From: Streptomyces xinghaiensis S187
GTDB lineage: Bacteria; Actinomycetota; Actinomycetes; Streptomycetales; Streptomycetaceae
DNA: 64,000 bases
Direction of reading: 5' to 3'
Assembly: GCF_000220705.2 (NCBI RefSeq)
Contig: NZ_CP023202.1
Coordinates: forward strand, 1 to 64,000
This document shows, piece by piece, positions 34,613-42,173 of this stretch. Made by a program: the position numbers and the translations under genes. Positions within the stretch are counted from its first letter, which is position 1. Every line of letters begins with the position of its first letter. The notes beneath the pieces were generated by a model that saw only the letters and a list, made by a program, of their open reading frames with translations, was not told the DNA's origin and made no database searches.

Positions 34613-37125
34613 GGGGCCACCGGTCCCGGTGCCGGACGGCCGCCGGCGTCCCCGGCCGCGTCCTGCGATCCCCCCGCGGCGTCCGCGCGCTCCACCGACT
34701 CCGGTCCGGGCGCGCCCGCCTGCGCCGGGACCCGCGCCGGGTCCGCCGGGTCCGCCGGGTCCGCCGGGTCCGCCGGGTCCGGCAGAATTTCGGTGAACAG
34801 CAGCGCGGTCTCAGGTGCGTCCGGGTGCCGGGTGCGGCCGGCGCGGTGCCGTACACCGAGCCAGGTCATCCAGAGCACCGGCAGGACGCCGCCGGCCATG
34901 AACACCACGTCGCCCGGGAGCCGCAGCCACTCCAGGAACACGTTGGTGTCACCCTGCAGATAGCCGAGGCTGCGCGCGTCGGCGTAGCCGCTCTCCACGA
35001 CCTCGTAGAGCTGCAGGGCGCCGGCGGGCAGCAGAGTGGCGAAGGACATCCAGGCCAGGCCGAGGTTGAGGGACCAGAACGCCATCCGCGGCCAGCGGTC
35101 CGACCAGTGCTTCTCCGGGATGAGGTAGCGCAGCGCGAAGACGGCGAAGCCGACGGCCAGCATGCCGTAGACGCCCATCATGGCGGCGTGCGCGTGGTTC
35201 GCCGTCAGGCCGGTGCCCATCTCGTAGTAGGAGACGATCGGCAGGTTGATCAGGAAGCCGAAGACCCCGGCGCCGAGGAAGTTCCAGAAGCCCACGGCGG
35301 CCAGGAACATGACGGCCCAGCGGTGCGGGAACGGCGTGCCGGACTTGCTCTGCCGCTGCGCCCCGAGCTTGAGGAAGCTCCAGGCCTCGACGGTGAGGAA
35401 GAGCAGCGGGACGACCTCCAGGGCGGAGAATGTCGCGCCGAGCGCGAGGTGTTCGGCCGGCTCACCCGAGAAGTACAGGTGGTGCATGGTGCCGATGACG
35501 CCGCCCGCGCCGTAGAGCACGATGTCCAGGAAGATGACGGCGAGCGCGACCCGCTCGCGCACCACGCCGAGCAGGACGAAGAGGTAGGCCACCGTGGCGG
35601 TGGTGAAGAGCTCCATGAAGTCCTCGACCCACAGGTGCACCACGATGAAGCGCCAGAAGTCGGCGACGACGAAGTCGCTGCGCGGTGTGGCCAGCAGGCC
35701 GACGGCGTAGAAGGCGGGCAGGGCGAGCGCGGCCAGCAGGAACAGCCACGGCATGTTCGCGACGCTTTCCCGCTTCAGCCGGCGGTGCAGTCCGCGGTAG
35801 AGGATGACCACCCAGATCGTCAGGCCCACCACCAGCAGGGTCTGCCAGAAGCGTCCCAGGTCCAGGTACTCCCAGCCCTGGTTGCCGAAGAGGCTCCAGA
35901 GGTCGTCGAACCAGCCGCGCTGGCCGGCGAGTTCACCCAGCAGGCTGCCGACGACCACCACGACCAGGGCGCCGAGCAGGGTCCGCGTGAGCAGCGCCTG
36001 CCTGCGGGGCTCCCAGCCCTTGGCGATCAGCGGGATGACGAAGATGCCGATCGCCAGGAAGGAGGTGACGACCCAGAAGATGGAGAGCTGGACATGCCAG
36101 GTACGGGTCAGGTTGTACGGCAGCCACTGGTCGAGCGGGAGGCCGAAGAAGCTCTCGAGGTCGGCCCGGTAGTGCTGGGCGGCGGAGCCCAGCAGCGTCT
36201 GGACCAGGAACAGCCCGGCCATGACGAAGAAGAACCAGGCGGTGGCGCGCTGGGACGGGGTGAGCCGGACCTGGTCGGGGGCGTGGAAGCGCAGTTCGCG
36301 CTGGTCCCGGCCGTGCCAGCCGAGGAAGTTCCAGCGGCCGAAGGCGGCGAACAGGGCGCCCGCGCCGACCAGCAGGAAGATCAGCGACAGGACGCTCCAG
36401 GTGACCGTGTGGCCGGTGGGCTCGTTGTCGACCAGCGGCTCGGAGGGCCAGTTGTTGGTGTACGAGTAGTCCTCGCCGGGGCGGTCCGCGGCGGCTGTCC
36501 ACGCCGACCAGCCGAAGTAGGCAGTGACGTCGTGGATGTCGGCGGGGTCGGTGATCGCGTTCGGGCGCAGGCCCTGCTTGCCCTCGGGGCTGCCGAGCAG
36601 GCCGGCGTAGTGCTCGGTCAGTTTGCCGAAGGCCGCGGCCTGTTCGTCGGTCCAGACGAGGGTGCCCGTCTTCTCGTCATAGCGGTTGGTCCGGAAGTCC
36701 CGGACGGTCCGCTCGGCGGCGTCCGGGGAGCCGGCCGCGCCGTGGGCCTTCCGCACCAGGGTGGCGCTGCGGTGGAGGTAGTCGGCCGTGAAGTCCGGGC
36801 CGAGGTAGGCGCCGTGGCCGTAGATCGAGCCGTACTGCATCAGGCCGTTGCTCAGAAACACCTCCTGGCCGCGGCGGACGTCCTCACCGGTGAAGACCGT
36901 TTCGCCGGCGGAGGTGACGGTGCGGTCGGGGATCGGGGGCCCGGCCTGGTAGGTGCGGATGGCCAGGAAGCCCAGGACGAAGAACCCGCCCAGGGTCACG
37001 AGGATCGCCGCCTGCACCCAGCCGCGGGCGATCATGCGCCCCCGCTTCCCTGCCGGCTGTCCCGTGCCTCCGCCGTCCGCGGGGTCCGCGGCGGGGGGCG
37101 GGCCCGCCGCTTCTGCTGTCGCCAT
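34609..37125 (-). CDS. norB: Quinol-dependent nitric oxide reductase (qNOR)
   Basis: 838 residues from ATG 37125, after GAGGAGGACAC. The enzyme reduces 2 NO to N2O in the membrane with electrons from quinol. The N-terminal extension typical of qNOR is present, with one helix (AAILVTLGGFFVLGFLAI) then the soluble part (GQEVFLSNGLMQYGSIYGHGAYLGPDFTADYLHR). The heme-copper-oxidase-like core of about 12 helices follows, with His ligands in RTWHVQLSIFWV, in IVHLWVEDFMELF, in GTMHHLYF and in TANHAHAAMMGVYGMLAVGFAVFALRYL. The tail has a run of DPA repeats. It is coupled to a small membrane protein and is likely controlled by the Fe-S regulator next door. It detoxifies NO. Confidence 0.93.
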   Translation of the reverse strand: MATAEAAGPPPAADPADGGGTGQPAGKRGRMIARGWVQAAILVTLGGFFVLGFLAIRTYQAGPPIPDRTVTSAGETVFTGEDVRRGQEVFLSNGLMQYGSIYGHGAYLGPDFTADYLHRSATLVRKAHGAAGSPDAAERTVRDFRTNRYDEKTGTLVWTDEQAAAFGKLTEHYAGLLGSPEGKQGLRPNAITDPADIHDVTAYFGWSAWTAAADRPGEDYSYTNNWPSEPLVDNEPTGHTVTWSVLSLIFLLVGAGALFAAFGRWNFLGWHGRDQRELRFHAPDQVRLTPSQRATAWFFFVMAGLFLVQTLLGSAAQHYRADLESFFGLPLDQWLPYNLTRTWHVQLSIFWVVTSFLAIGIFVIPLIAKGWEPRRQALLTRTLLGALVVVVVGSLLGELAGQRGWFDDLWSLFGNQGWEYLDLGRFWQTLLVVGLTIWVVILYRGLHRRLKRESVANMPWLFLLAALALPAFYAVGLLATPRSDFVVADFWRFIVVHLWVEDFMELFTTATVAYLFVLLGVVRERVALAVIFLDIVLYGAGGVIGTMHHLYFSGEPAEHLALGATFSALEVVPLLFLTVEAWSFLKLGAQRQSKSGTPFPHRWAVMFLAAVGFWNFLGAGVFGFLINLPIVSYYEMGTGLTANHAHAAMMGVYGMLAVGFAVFALRYLIPEKHWSDRWPRMAFWSLNLGLAWMSFATLLPAGALQLYEVVESGYADARSLGYLQGDTNVFLEWLRLPGDVVFMAGGVLPVLWMTWLGVRHRAGRTRHPDAPETALLFTEILPDPADPADPADPADPARVPAQAGAPGPESVERADAAGGSQDAAGDAGGRPAPGPVAP

Positions 37126-37200
37126 GTGTCCTCCTCGGGAGATCCCGGGCGCGGCACGCGCCGTGCTTTCGGCAAGGAGGATAAACCCAAGGCTTTTTGT

Positions 37201-37224
37201 ATTTAACACGGACTACCGTTTCTA
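37201..37224. promoter_or_regulatory. Operator-like repeat upstream of norB, matching the regulator's own site
   Basis: On the minus strand it reads TAGAAAC-N10-GTTAAAT (37224 to 37201). The left half is identical to the regulator's upstream repeat (34105-34130), the spacing is the same ten bases, and the right half keeps GTT. It sits 76 bases before the norB start codon, in a locally A/T-rich promoter-like stretch. Confidence 0.6.
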
Positions 37225-37397
37225 AGCCGGGGCCGGGGGCGCCGTCCCGGGCCGCTTCACGCGCCCGGCCGCGGGGGTTCTCCGGAGCCTCGCGGCGCGG
37301 AGCGCGCGGGACGGGCGGAGAGCGGCCGGACGCCGCCGGGCAGTCGCGACTGCCGCTGTACCGCGCCCGGACGGTCCGGTGCCCCGCTCCCCCTGCC

Positions 37398-38852
37398 TCA
37401 GCCGCGCGGCCGGATGTTGGCGTTGAGCCGGAACAGGTTGTCCGGGTCGTACGCCGCCTTGATCTGCGCCAGGCGTTCGTAGTTCCTGCCGTAGCCCTCG
37501 CGCATCAGCTGCTCCCCCTCCTCCAGGAAGCCGGGGAAGTTGAGATAGGTGCCGCCGCCGGAGTACGACCGCAGGTCCGCCACGGTGTCCCGGACCCAGG
37601 CCACGTTCGCGGCCGAGTCGTCCGCGGCCGTCCAGTTCCCCTCGACGCCGAACAGGTAGGGGGAGCTCCGGTTGGCGAAGGCGGTCTCCTGCTCCCCCAC
37701 CCGGGCCATCGCGCCGCCCTGGTACCAGATGTCGATGGTCGAGTCCGCCGACGGTGCCGCCGCGGCGTGGGCGGTCAGGCGGTCGATCAGCTCGTCACCG
37801 AGTCCGTCCGCGTACACGGACTTCCAGTAGTAGCGCCGGCCGTCCGGGTACTCCTCGTCGAGGACCGACTGCGCCCCGGTGTAGGGCAGCACACCGCTGA
37901 GGTCGGCGATCGGCTCGGCGATGTCCCGGAACGGCAGCAGGGCGCGCTCCCCCGCCGCCGGGTCGCCGGGGTGCAGGGCCAGCAGCGCCACGAACGGCTG
38001 CCCGTACGAGCCGGGCGGGAACTCCGGGGCCTCCGGGATCCGGCCGAGGACCCCGATCGGGCCGGCCGGGACGGGGGTCTCCGCCAGGCACCGCTCGCAG
38101 TCCCGCAGCACCTCCCGGGCCCGGTCCGCGGGGAAGTAGACGTTGCAGAAGTAGACCTCCGGCCCCACGGGGTGCAGCCGGAACTCGAACGACGCGACGA
38201 CGCCGAAGTTGCCCCCGCCGCCCCGGATCGCCCAGAAGAGGTCCGCGTTCTCCTCCTCCCGGGCGGTCAGCACGCGTCCGTCGGCGGTGACGACCCGCGC
38301 CGACAGCAGGTTGTCGCAGCTCAGGCCGTGGGAGCGGCGCAGCCAGCCCATCCCCCCGGACAGCGTCAGCCCGGCGATGCCCGTGGCGGACACCACCCCC
38401 AGCGGGGTGGCCAGGCCGTGCCGCTGCGTCGCGCGGTCGACGTCGGCGAGGGTGCAGCCGCCCCCGGCCCGGGCCGTGCGCGCCTCCGGGTCGACGGCGA
38501 CCTCCGTCATCTCCGACAGGTCGATCACCAGCCCGCCGTCGCAGAGGGCCTGTCCGGCCACGCCGTGACCGCCGCCGCGGACCGCGAGCGGAAGCCCCAG
38601 GTCCCGGGCGAAGTCCACCGCGGCGGCCACGTCCTCCTCGCCCCGGCAGCGGGCCACCAGCGCCGGGTGCTTGTCGATCATGCCGTTCCACAGTTCCCGC
38701 GCCGGCTCGTAGTCCGGGTCGCCGGGACGGAGCAGCCGTCCCCGCAGCCGGGCGGCGAGCTCGTCCGCGCGGGCCCGCGGAACGGCACCGTCCGCCGTGG
38801 GCCGGTCCACCGCCGGTGTCCGCCCGCCCCGGTCGCGCTGCTTCCCGCTCAT
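37398..38852 (-). CDS. FAD-linked oxidase (berberine-bridge-enzyme-like)
   Basis: 484 residues from ATG 38852, behind GAGGAGGTTCCGGC. The FAD-binding domain (PCMH type) has LPLAVRGGGHGVAGQALCDGGLVIDLS, in which the His of GGGH is the usual covalent flavin attachment site. GWLRRSHGLSCDNLLSARVVTADGRVL lacks the typical second-site C-x-x-x-G cysteine, though a Cys is present in LSCDNL. The C-terminal BBE motif is RNYERLAQIKAAYDPDNLFRLNANI. There is no signal peptide. Such enzymes oxidise sugars, alcohols or secondary metabolites; the substrate is unknown. It lies downstream of the SAM methyltransferase gene on the same strand. Confidence 0.87.
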   Translation of the reverse strand: MSGKQRDRGGRTPAVDRPTADGAVPRARADELAARLRGRLLRPGDPDYEPARELWNGMIDKHPALVARCRGEEDVAAAVDFARDLGLPLAVRGGGHGVAGQALCDGGLVIDLSEMTEVAVDPEARTARAGGGCTLADVDRATQRHGLATPLGVVSATGIAGLTLSGGMGWLRRSHGLSCDNLLSARVVTADGRVLTAREEENADLFWAIRGGGGNFGVVASFEFRLHPVGPEVYFCNVYFPADRAREVLRDCERCLAETPVPAGPIGVLGRIPEAPEFPPGSYGQPFVALLALHPGDPAAGERALLPFRDIAEPIADLSGVLPYTGAQSVLDEEYPDGRRYYWKSVYADGLGDELIDRLTAHAAAAPSADSTIDIWYQGGAMARVGEQETAFANRSSPYLFGVEGNWTAADDSAANVAWVRDTVADLRSYSGGGTYLNFPGFLEEGEQLMREGYGRNYERLAQIKAAYDPDNLFRLNANIRPRG

Positions 38853-38936
38853 GCCGGAACCTCCTCGGTCTCCAGCATCCGGTCCCGGGGGCCGGGCCGC
38901 ATCCGGGGCGCTCACCGCGACGGCGGGCCGCCGCCG

Positions 38937-39767
38937 TCAGTCGGTCGGCTTGCGTCCCACCCCGCCGCAGGTCAGCAGACCGGCGATGTCCAGCGGTGCG
39001 GTCACCGGCTCGTCGGGCCGCCAGTACGGCAGGTAGACGAGTCCGGGCTCGACCAGGTCCAGTCCGTCGAAGAAGCCGGCGATCTCCACCAGGCTGCGGA
39101 GCTGCCCGGTGCCCAGGGCCTTCATCAGGACGGACTGCAGGCCCCGGGCGGCGGCGGTGGAGGAGGTGAAGTGCGTCAGCGACATGTAGCTGCCGGGCGC
39201 GATGGCCTTCTTGTAGGTCTCGACGACGCCCCTCGGGTCGTAGGCGTCGACGATGTGGTGGATCACCGCGTGGAGGATCAGCCCGACCGGGCGGTCCAGG
39301 TCGAGGGCCGCGGTGACCTCGGGATGGGTGAGCACCTTGTCCGGTTCGCGGACGTCGGCGTCGACCACGACGGTCCGGTGGTCGTCGGCGAGCAGGGCGC
39401 GGCCGTGGGCGTGCACGATCGGGTCGTTGTCGACGTAGACGACCTTCGCCCCCGGGTTCACCGACTGCGCCACCTCGTGGGTGTTCGGTGCCGTGGGCAG
39501 GCCCGAGCCCAGGTCGAGGAACTGGTCGACGCCCATCCCGGCCAGGTGCCGCACCACACGGCCGTGCATCGCGCGGTTGAGCCGGGCTCCGGCGCCGCCG
39601 TCGGGGAACGCCTCGTTCAGTTCCTCCGCCACGGCGCGGTCCACCGGGTAGTTGTCCTTGCCCCCGAGGATGGCGTCGTAGACCCGGGCGATGCTGGGCC
39701 GGGTGGTGTCGATCTCCGGCGGCACGTACTCCGGATTCCGTTGCGTCCAGCTCATGTCGTCCGACAT
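38937..39767 (-). CDS. S-adenosylmethionine-dependent methyltransferase (DUF574/SAM-MT type)
   Basis: 276 residues from ATG 39767 (AAAGGG upstream). The family signature is unmistakable: TTRPSIARVYDAILGGKDNYPVDRAVAEEL near the start, then the SAM-binding motif FLDLGSGLPTAPNTHEVAQ and VYVDNDPIVHAHGRALL. This family is greatly expanded in Streptomyces and Frankia. A few members methylate natural products, but most have no known substrate. It lies between DUF397/XRE genes and the FAD oxidase, all on the minus strand, a common setting for these genes. Confidence 0.9.
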   Translation of the reverse strand: MSDDMSWTQRNPEYVPPEIDTTRPSIARVYDAILGGKDNYPVDRAVAEELNEAFPDGGAGARLNRAMHGRVVRHLAGMGVDQFLDLGSGLPTAPNTHEVAQSVNPGAKVVYVDNDPIVHAHGRALLADDHRTVVVDADVREPDKVLTHPEVTAALDLDRPVGLILHAVIHHIVDAYDPRGVVETYKKAIAPGSYMSLTHFTSSTAAARGLQSVLMKALGTGQLRSLVEIAGFFDGLDLVEPGLVYLPYWRPDEPVTAPLDIAGLLTCGGVGRKPTD

Positions 39768-39832
39768 GGGGTGCCCTTTCGTTCGCGGCGCCGTCGACGG
39801 CGCGTCGGTCGTACCCGCGGAACCGGGTTCGG

Positions 39833-40063
39833 TCAGGAGGACAGCAGCTGCGCCTTGCCGGCCGGCCAGCCCCGGGCGAAGGCCTCGATCTCCGGCAGGG
39901 TGAAGAGCAGCGCGGGGCCGTCGGGGTCCTCGGACTGGCGGACGGCGATCCGGCCGTCGCCCAGCTCCAGCGCCTCGACACAGCTTCCGCCGTTGTCGCC
40001 GCTCCAGGGCTTGAGCCAGCCGTCCTGCCCGAGTTCCCGGGCTGCGCTGTAGACGCGGTCCAT
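39833..40063 (-). CDS. DUF397 domain protein
   Basis: 76 residues from ATG 40063, three bases after the XRE regulator stop. It has the DUF397 pattern: W(L/F)KPWSGDNGGSCVEAL, GRIAVRQSEDPDGPALLFT and EIEAFARGWPAGK. In Streptomyces, DUF397 proteins pair with Scr1-type XRE regulators in toxin-antitoxin-like or developmental units; the bldB/whiJ-related sets are the studied examples. It probably antagonises or cooperates with the upstream regulator. The partner gene is intact. Confidence 0.92.
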   Translation of the reverse strand: MDRVYSAARELGQDGWLKPWSGDNGGSCVEALELGDGRIAVRQSEDPDGPALLFTLPEIEAFARGWPAGKAQLLSS

Positions 40064-40066
40064 GGT

Positions 40067-40933
40067 TCAGATCTCCTTGCGCATGGCGTCGAGTGCCGCC
40101 GCGGTGCGCCGTACCGGCAGGGCCTGGGCGCCCATCCGGTCCATGACCTCGGCGAAGGCGGAGACGTCGTCGTACTCGTCGAGGTACACGGCGCCGATGA
40201 GGTTCTCCAGGTAGACGATGTCCTGCAACTCCGGCTGCGGAAAACGGAAGATGTGGAAGGGGCCGTACATCGCCGGGTGCAGGCCGAGGGCGAACGGCAT
40301 CAGCTGGAGGGCGATGTTGGGCGCCGCGGAGACCTCGACGAGGTGCTCGATCTGGGCCCGCATGACCTCGGGCGGGGCGATGGGGCGCCGCAGCACCGTC
40401 TCGTCCATGATCACCCAGAGCCGCGGGGCGTCCGGCCGGGCCAGCAGCTTCTGCCGCTCCATGCGGAAGGCGACGCGGCGTTCGGCCTCCTCCTCGGCCC
40501 CCCTGCCGAGACCGGCGCGGAGCACCGTCCGCGCGTACTCCTCGGTCTGCAGCAGGCCGGGGATGAAGTTCGGTTCATAGGCGCGGATGACGCCGGCTTC
40601 CTCCTCCAGCGCCACATAGGTCTTGAACCACGGGGGCAGCGCGTCCCGGTAACGGTGCCACCAGCCGGGCCGGTTGGCGGCCTCGACCAGGGCCAGGAAG
40701 TCGTCGATCTCCTGCTGCCCGCTCACGCCGTACTCGGTGAGCAGGTTCCGGACGTACGGGATCTTGAGTCCGACCTCGCCCTTCTCCATCCGGCGGATCG
40801 TCAGTTCGCTGACGCCGAGCACGTTCGCGGCGTCCCCGTAGGACTTGCCGGCCGCCGTCCGCAGGTCCTTCAGCCGCTTGCCGAGGATGACCAGGCGGAC
40901 GGTCGGCGTGCTCATCGAACGGACTCTGGCCAT
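40067..40933 (-). CDS. XRE-family regulator, Scr1/DUF5753 type
   Basis: 288 residues from ATG 40933 (GGGGGG upstream); ATG 40915 is a close alternative. The helix-turn-helix is ILGKRLKDLRTAAGKSYGDAANVLGVSELTIRRMEKGEVGLK. The DUF5753 domain follows: YVALEEEAGVIRAYEPNFIPGLLQTEEYARTVLRAG, then LWVIMDETVLRRPIAPPEVMRAQIEHL and PFHIFRFPQPELQDIVYLE. It is translationally close to the DUF397 gene. Such pairs regulate development or act as toxin-antitoxin-like modules in actinomycetes; here the target is unknown. Confidence 0.92.
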   Translation of the reverse strand: MARVRSMSTPTVRLVILGKRLKDLRTAAGKSYGDAANVLGVSELTIRRMEKGEVGLKIPYVRNLLTEYGVSGQQEIDDFLALVEAANRPGWWHRYRDALPPWFKTYVALEEEAGVIRAYEPNFIPGLLQTEEYARTVLRAGLGRGAEEEAERRVAFRMERQKLLARPDAPRLWVIMDETVLRRPIAPPEVMRAQIEHLVEVSAAPNIALQLMPFALGLHPAMYGPFHIFRFPQPELQDIVYLENLIGAVYLDEYDDVSAFAEVMDRMGAQALPVRRTAAALDAMRKEI

Positions 40934-41150
40934 CCGCCACCCCCCTTGCGCTCCGCGCGAGGACGGGCGGCCGCCGCGGGACGGCGGCCGGCGCCTCGCC
41001 GCGCCGGATACATCAAGATGAAATTATCAGAATGAGCCTTGCGCGACGAGGGTCTCCGACAGAATGGGGCCCCTCGAACCGGCAACCGGCGGTTCGCGCA
41101 CCCCCGTTCCACGGTCTTCCCTGCCTGCGGCGACCCGATCGGAGCACCCG

Positions 41151-42173
41151 GTGACACCCACCGTCCACGACATCGAGGCCACCCTCCCCGTGCTCAGCCT
41201 GTTCGCGGGAGGCACCCCGGTCCACCACTGTCCCGAGGTCGACCAGCGCCTGGGGCGGCGGCTGTTCGTCAAACTGGAGAGCCGCCAGCCGGGCGGCTCC
41301 TTCAAGGTCCGCGGTCTGATCCGGCTGCTGGCCGGCCTGCCGCAGCACCGGCTGGACCGGGGGGTGATCGGCCGCGGCCGCGCCAACTTCGTCCGCGCCC
41401 TGGGCTGGGCCGGCCGGCGCTACGGCGTGCCGGTCACGGCCGTGGTGCCCGACGACGTCCCCGCCTCGCTCGTCCGCGACCTGTTGGCGTGCGGCGCGCG
41501 CCCGGTCTTCCATCCGGCCGGCTCGCCGGGGGCGGGCGAGGCCGTGCTGGCCGAGCAGGCCGGCCGGCACCGGCTCACCGTGGTCCGGCCCGGCGGCCGG
41601 CACGCCGTCATCGGGGCGGGCACGGTCGCCTGGGAGATGCTGCGCCAGGTGCCCGACCTGGCCACGCTGATCCTGCCGCTCGGCAGCGGTTCCCTCGCCG
41701 CGGGCTCGGCCCTGGCCGCCCGCGGCCGCCGGCGCGGCGTCAGGGTCGTGGGGGTGGCGCCGGCGCGGTCCCTCACCGTGAGCAGCGCGCCGCAGCACCG
41801 GATCGCCGCGGGCACCGCCGGATCGCGGCAGGCGCGGGCGCTGGACAGCGCCGACCCGGACCCGTTGGCCGGAGAGCTCGCGGCCCGGCTCCTCGACGAG
41901 CGCGTCACCGTCGCCGACGAGGACATCCGGCGGGCCGTCGGCGTCTACGCCCGGGAGTACCGGCAGACCGCCGAGCCCAGTGGCGCGCTGGCTCTGGCGG
42001 CCGTGCTGTCGGGACGGGTCCGGCCGGCCCCGGGCCCGGTGGGGGTGGTGCTCTCCGGCGGCAACGTCACGGCGGACGCCGGCGGACGGCCGGCTCTCAC
42101 CACCGGCCGGGAGACCCCTCGGGCGCCGGGGCGGTGGGCTGAGGCGGCCGCTCAGGCCCAGGCCGCGGAGTAG
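41151..42173 (+). CDS. PLP-dependent threonine dehydratase/serine racemase-like enzyme
   Basis: 340 residues from GTG 41151 (GGAG six bases upstream). The PLP lysine lies in LESRQPGGSFKVRGLIRLL, as in fold-type II enzymes. The glycine-rich phosphate loop is weakly conserved (LPLGSGSLAAGSALAARG), and the expected SSGN motif after the lysine is replaced by GRGRANFVRALG. Near the C-terminus VVLSGGNV is typical of threonine dehydratases. Loss of the SSGN asparagine suggests altered or reduced activity. Its 3' end overlaps the trypsin-nuclease gene on the other strand by 22 bases. Confidence 0.75.
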   Translation: MTPTVHDIEATLPVLSLFAGGTPVHHCPEVDQRLGRRLFVKLESRQPGGSFKVRGLIRLLAGLPQHRLDRGVIGRGRANFVRALGWAGRRYGVPVTAVVPDDVPASLVRDLLACGARPVFHPAGSPGAGEAVLAEQAGRHRLTVVRPGGRHAVIGAGTVAWEMLRQVPDLATLILPLGSGSLAAGSALAARGRRRGVRVVGVAPARSLTVSSAPQHRIAAGTAGSRQARALDSADPDPLAGELAARLLDERVTVADEDIRRAVGVYAREYRQTAEPSGALALAAVLSGRVRPAPGPVGVVLSGGNVTADAGGRPALTTGRETPRAPGRWAEAAAQAQAAE

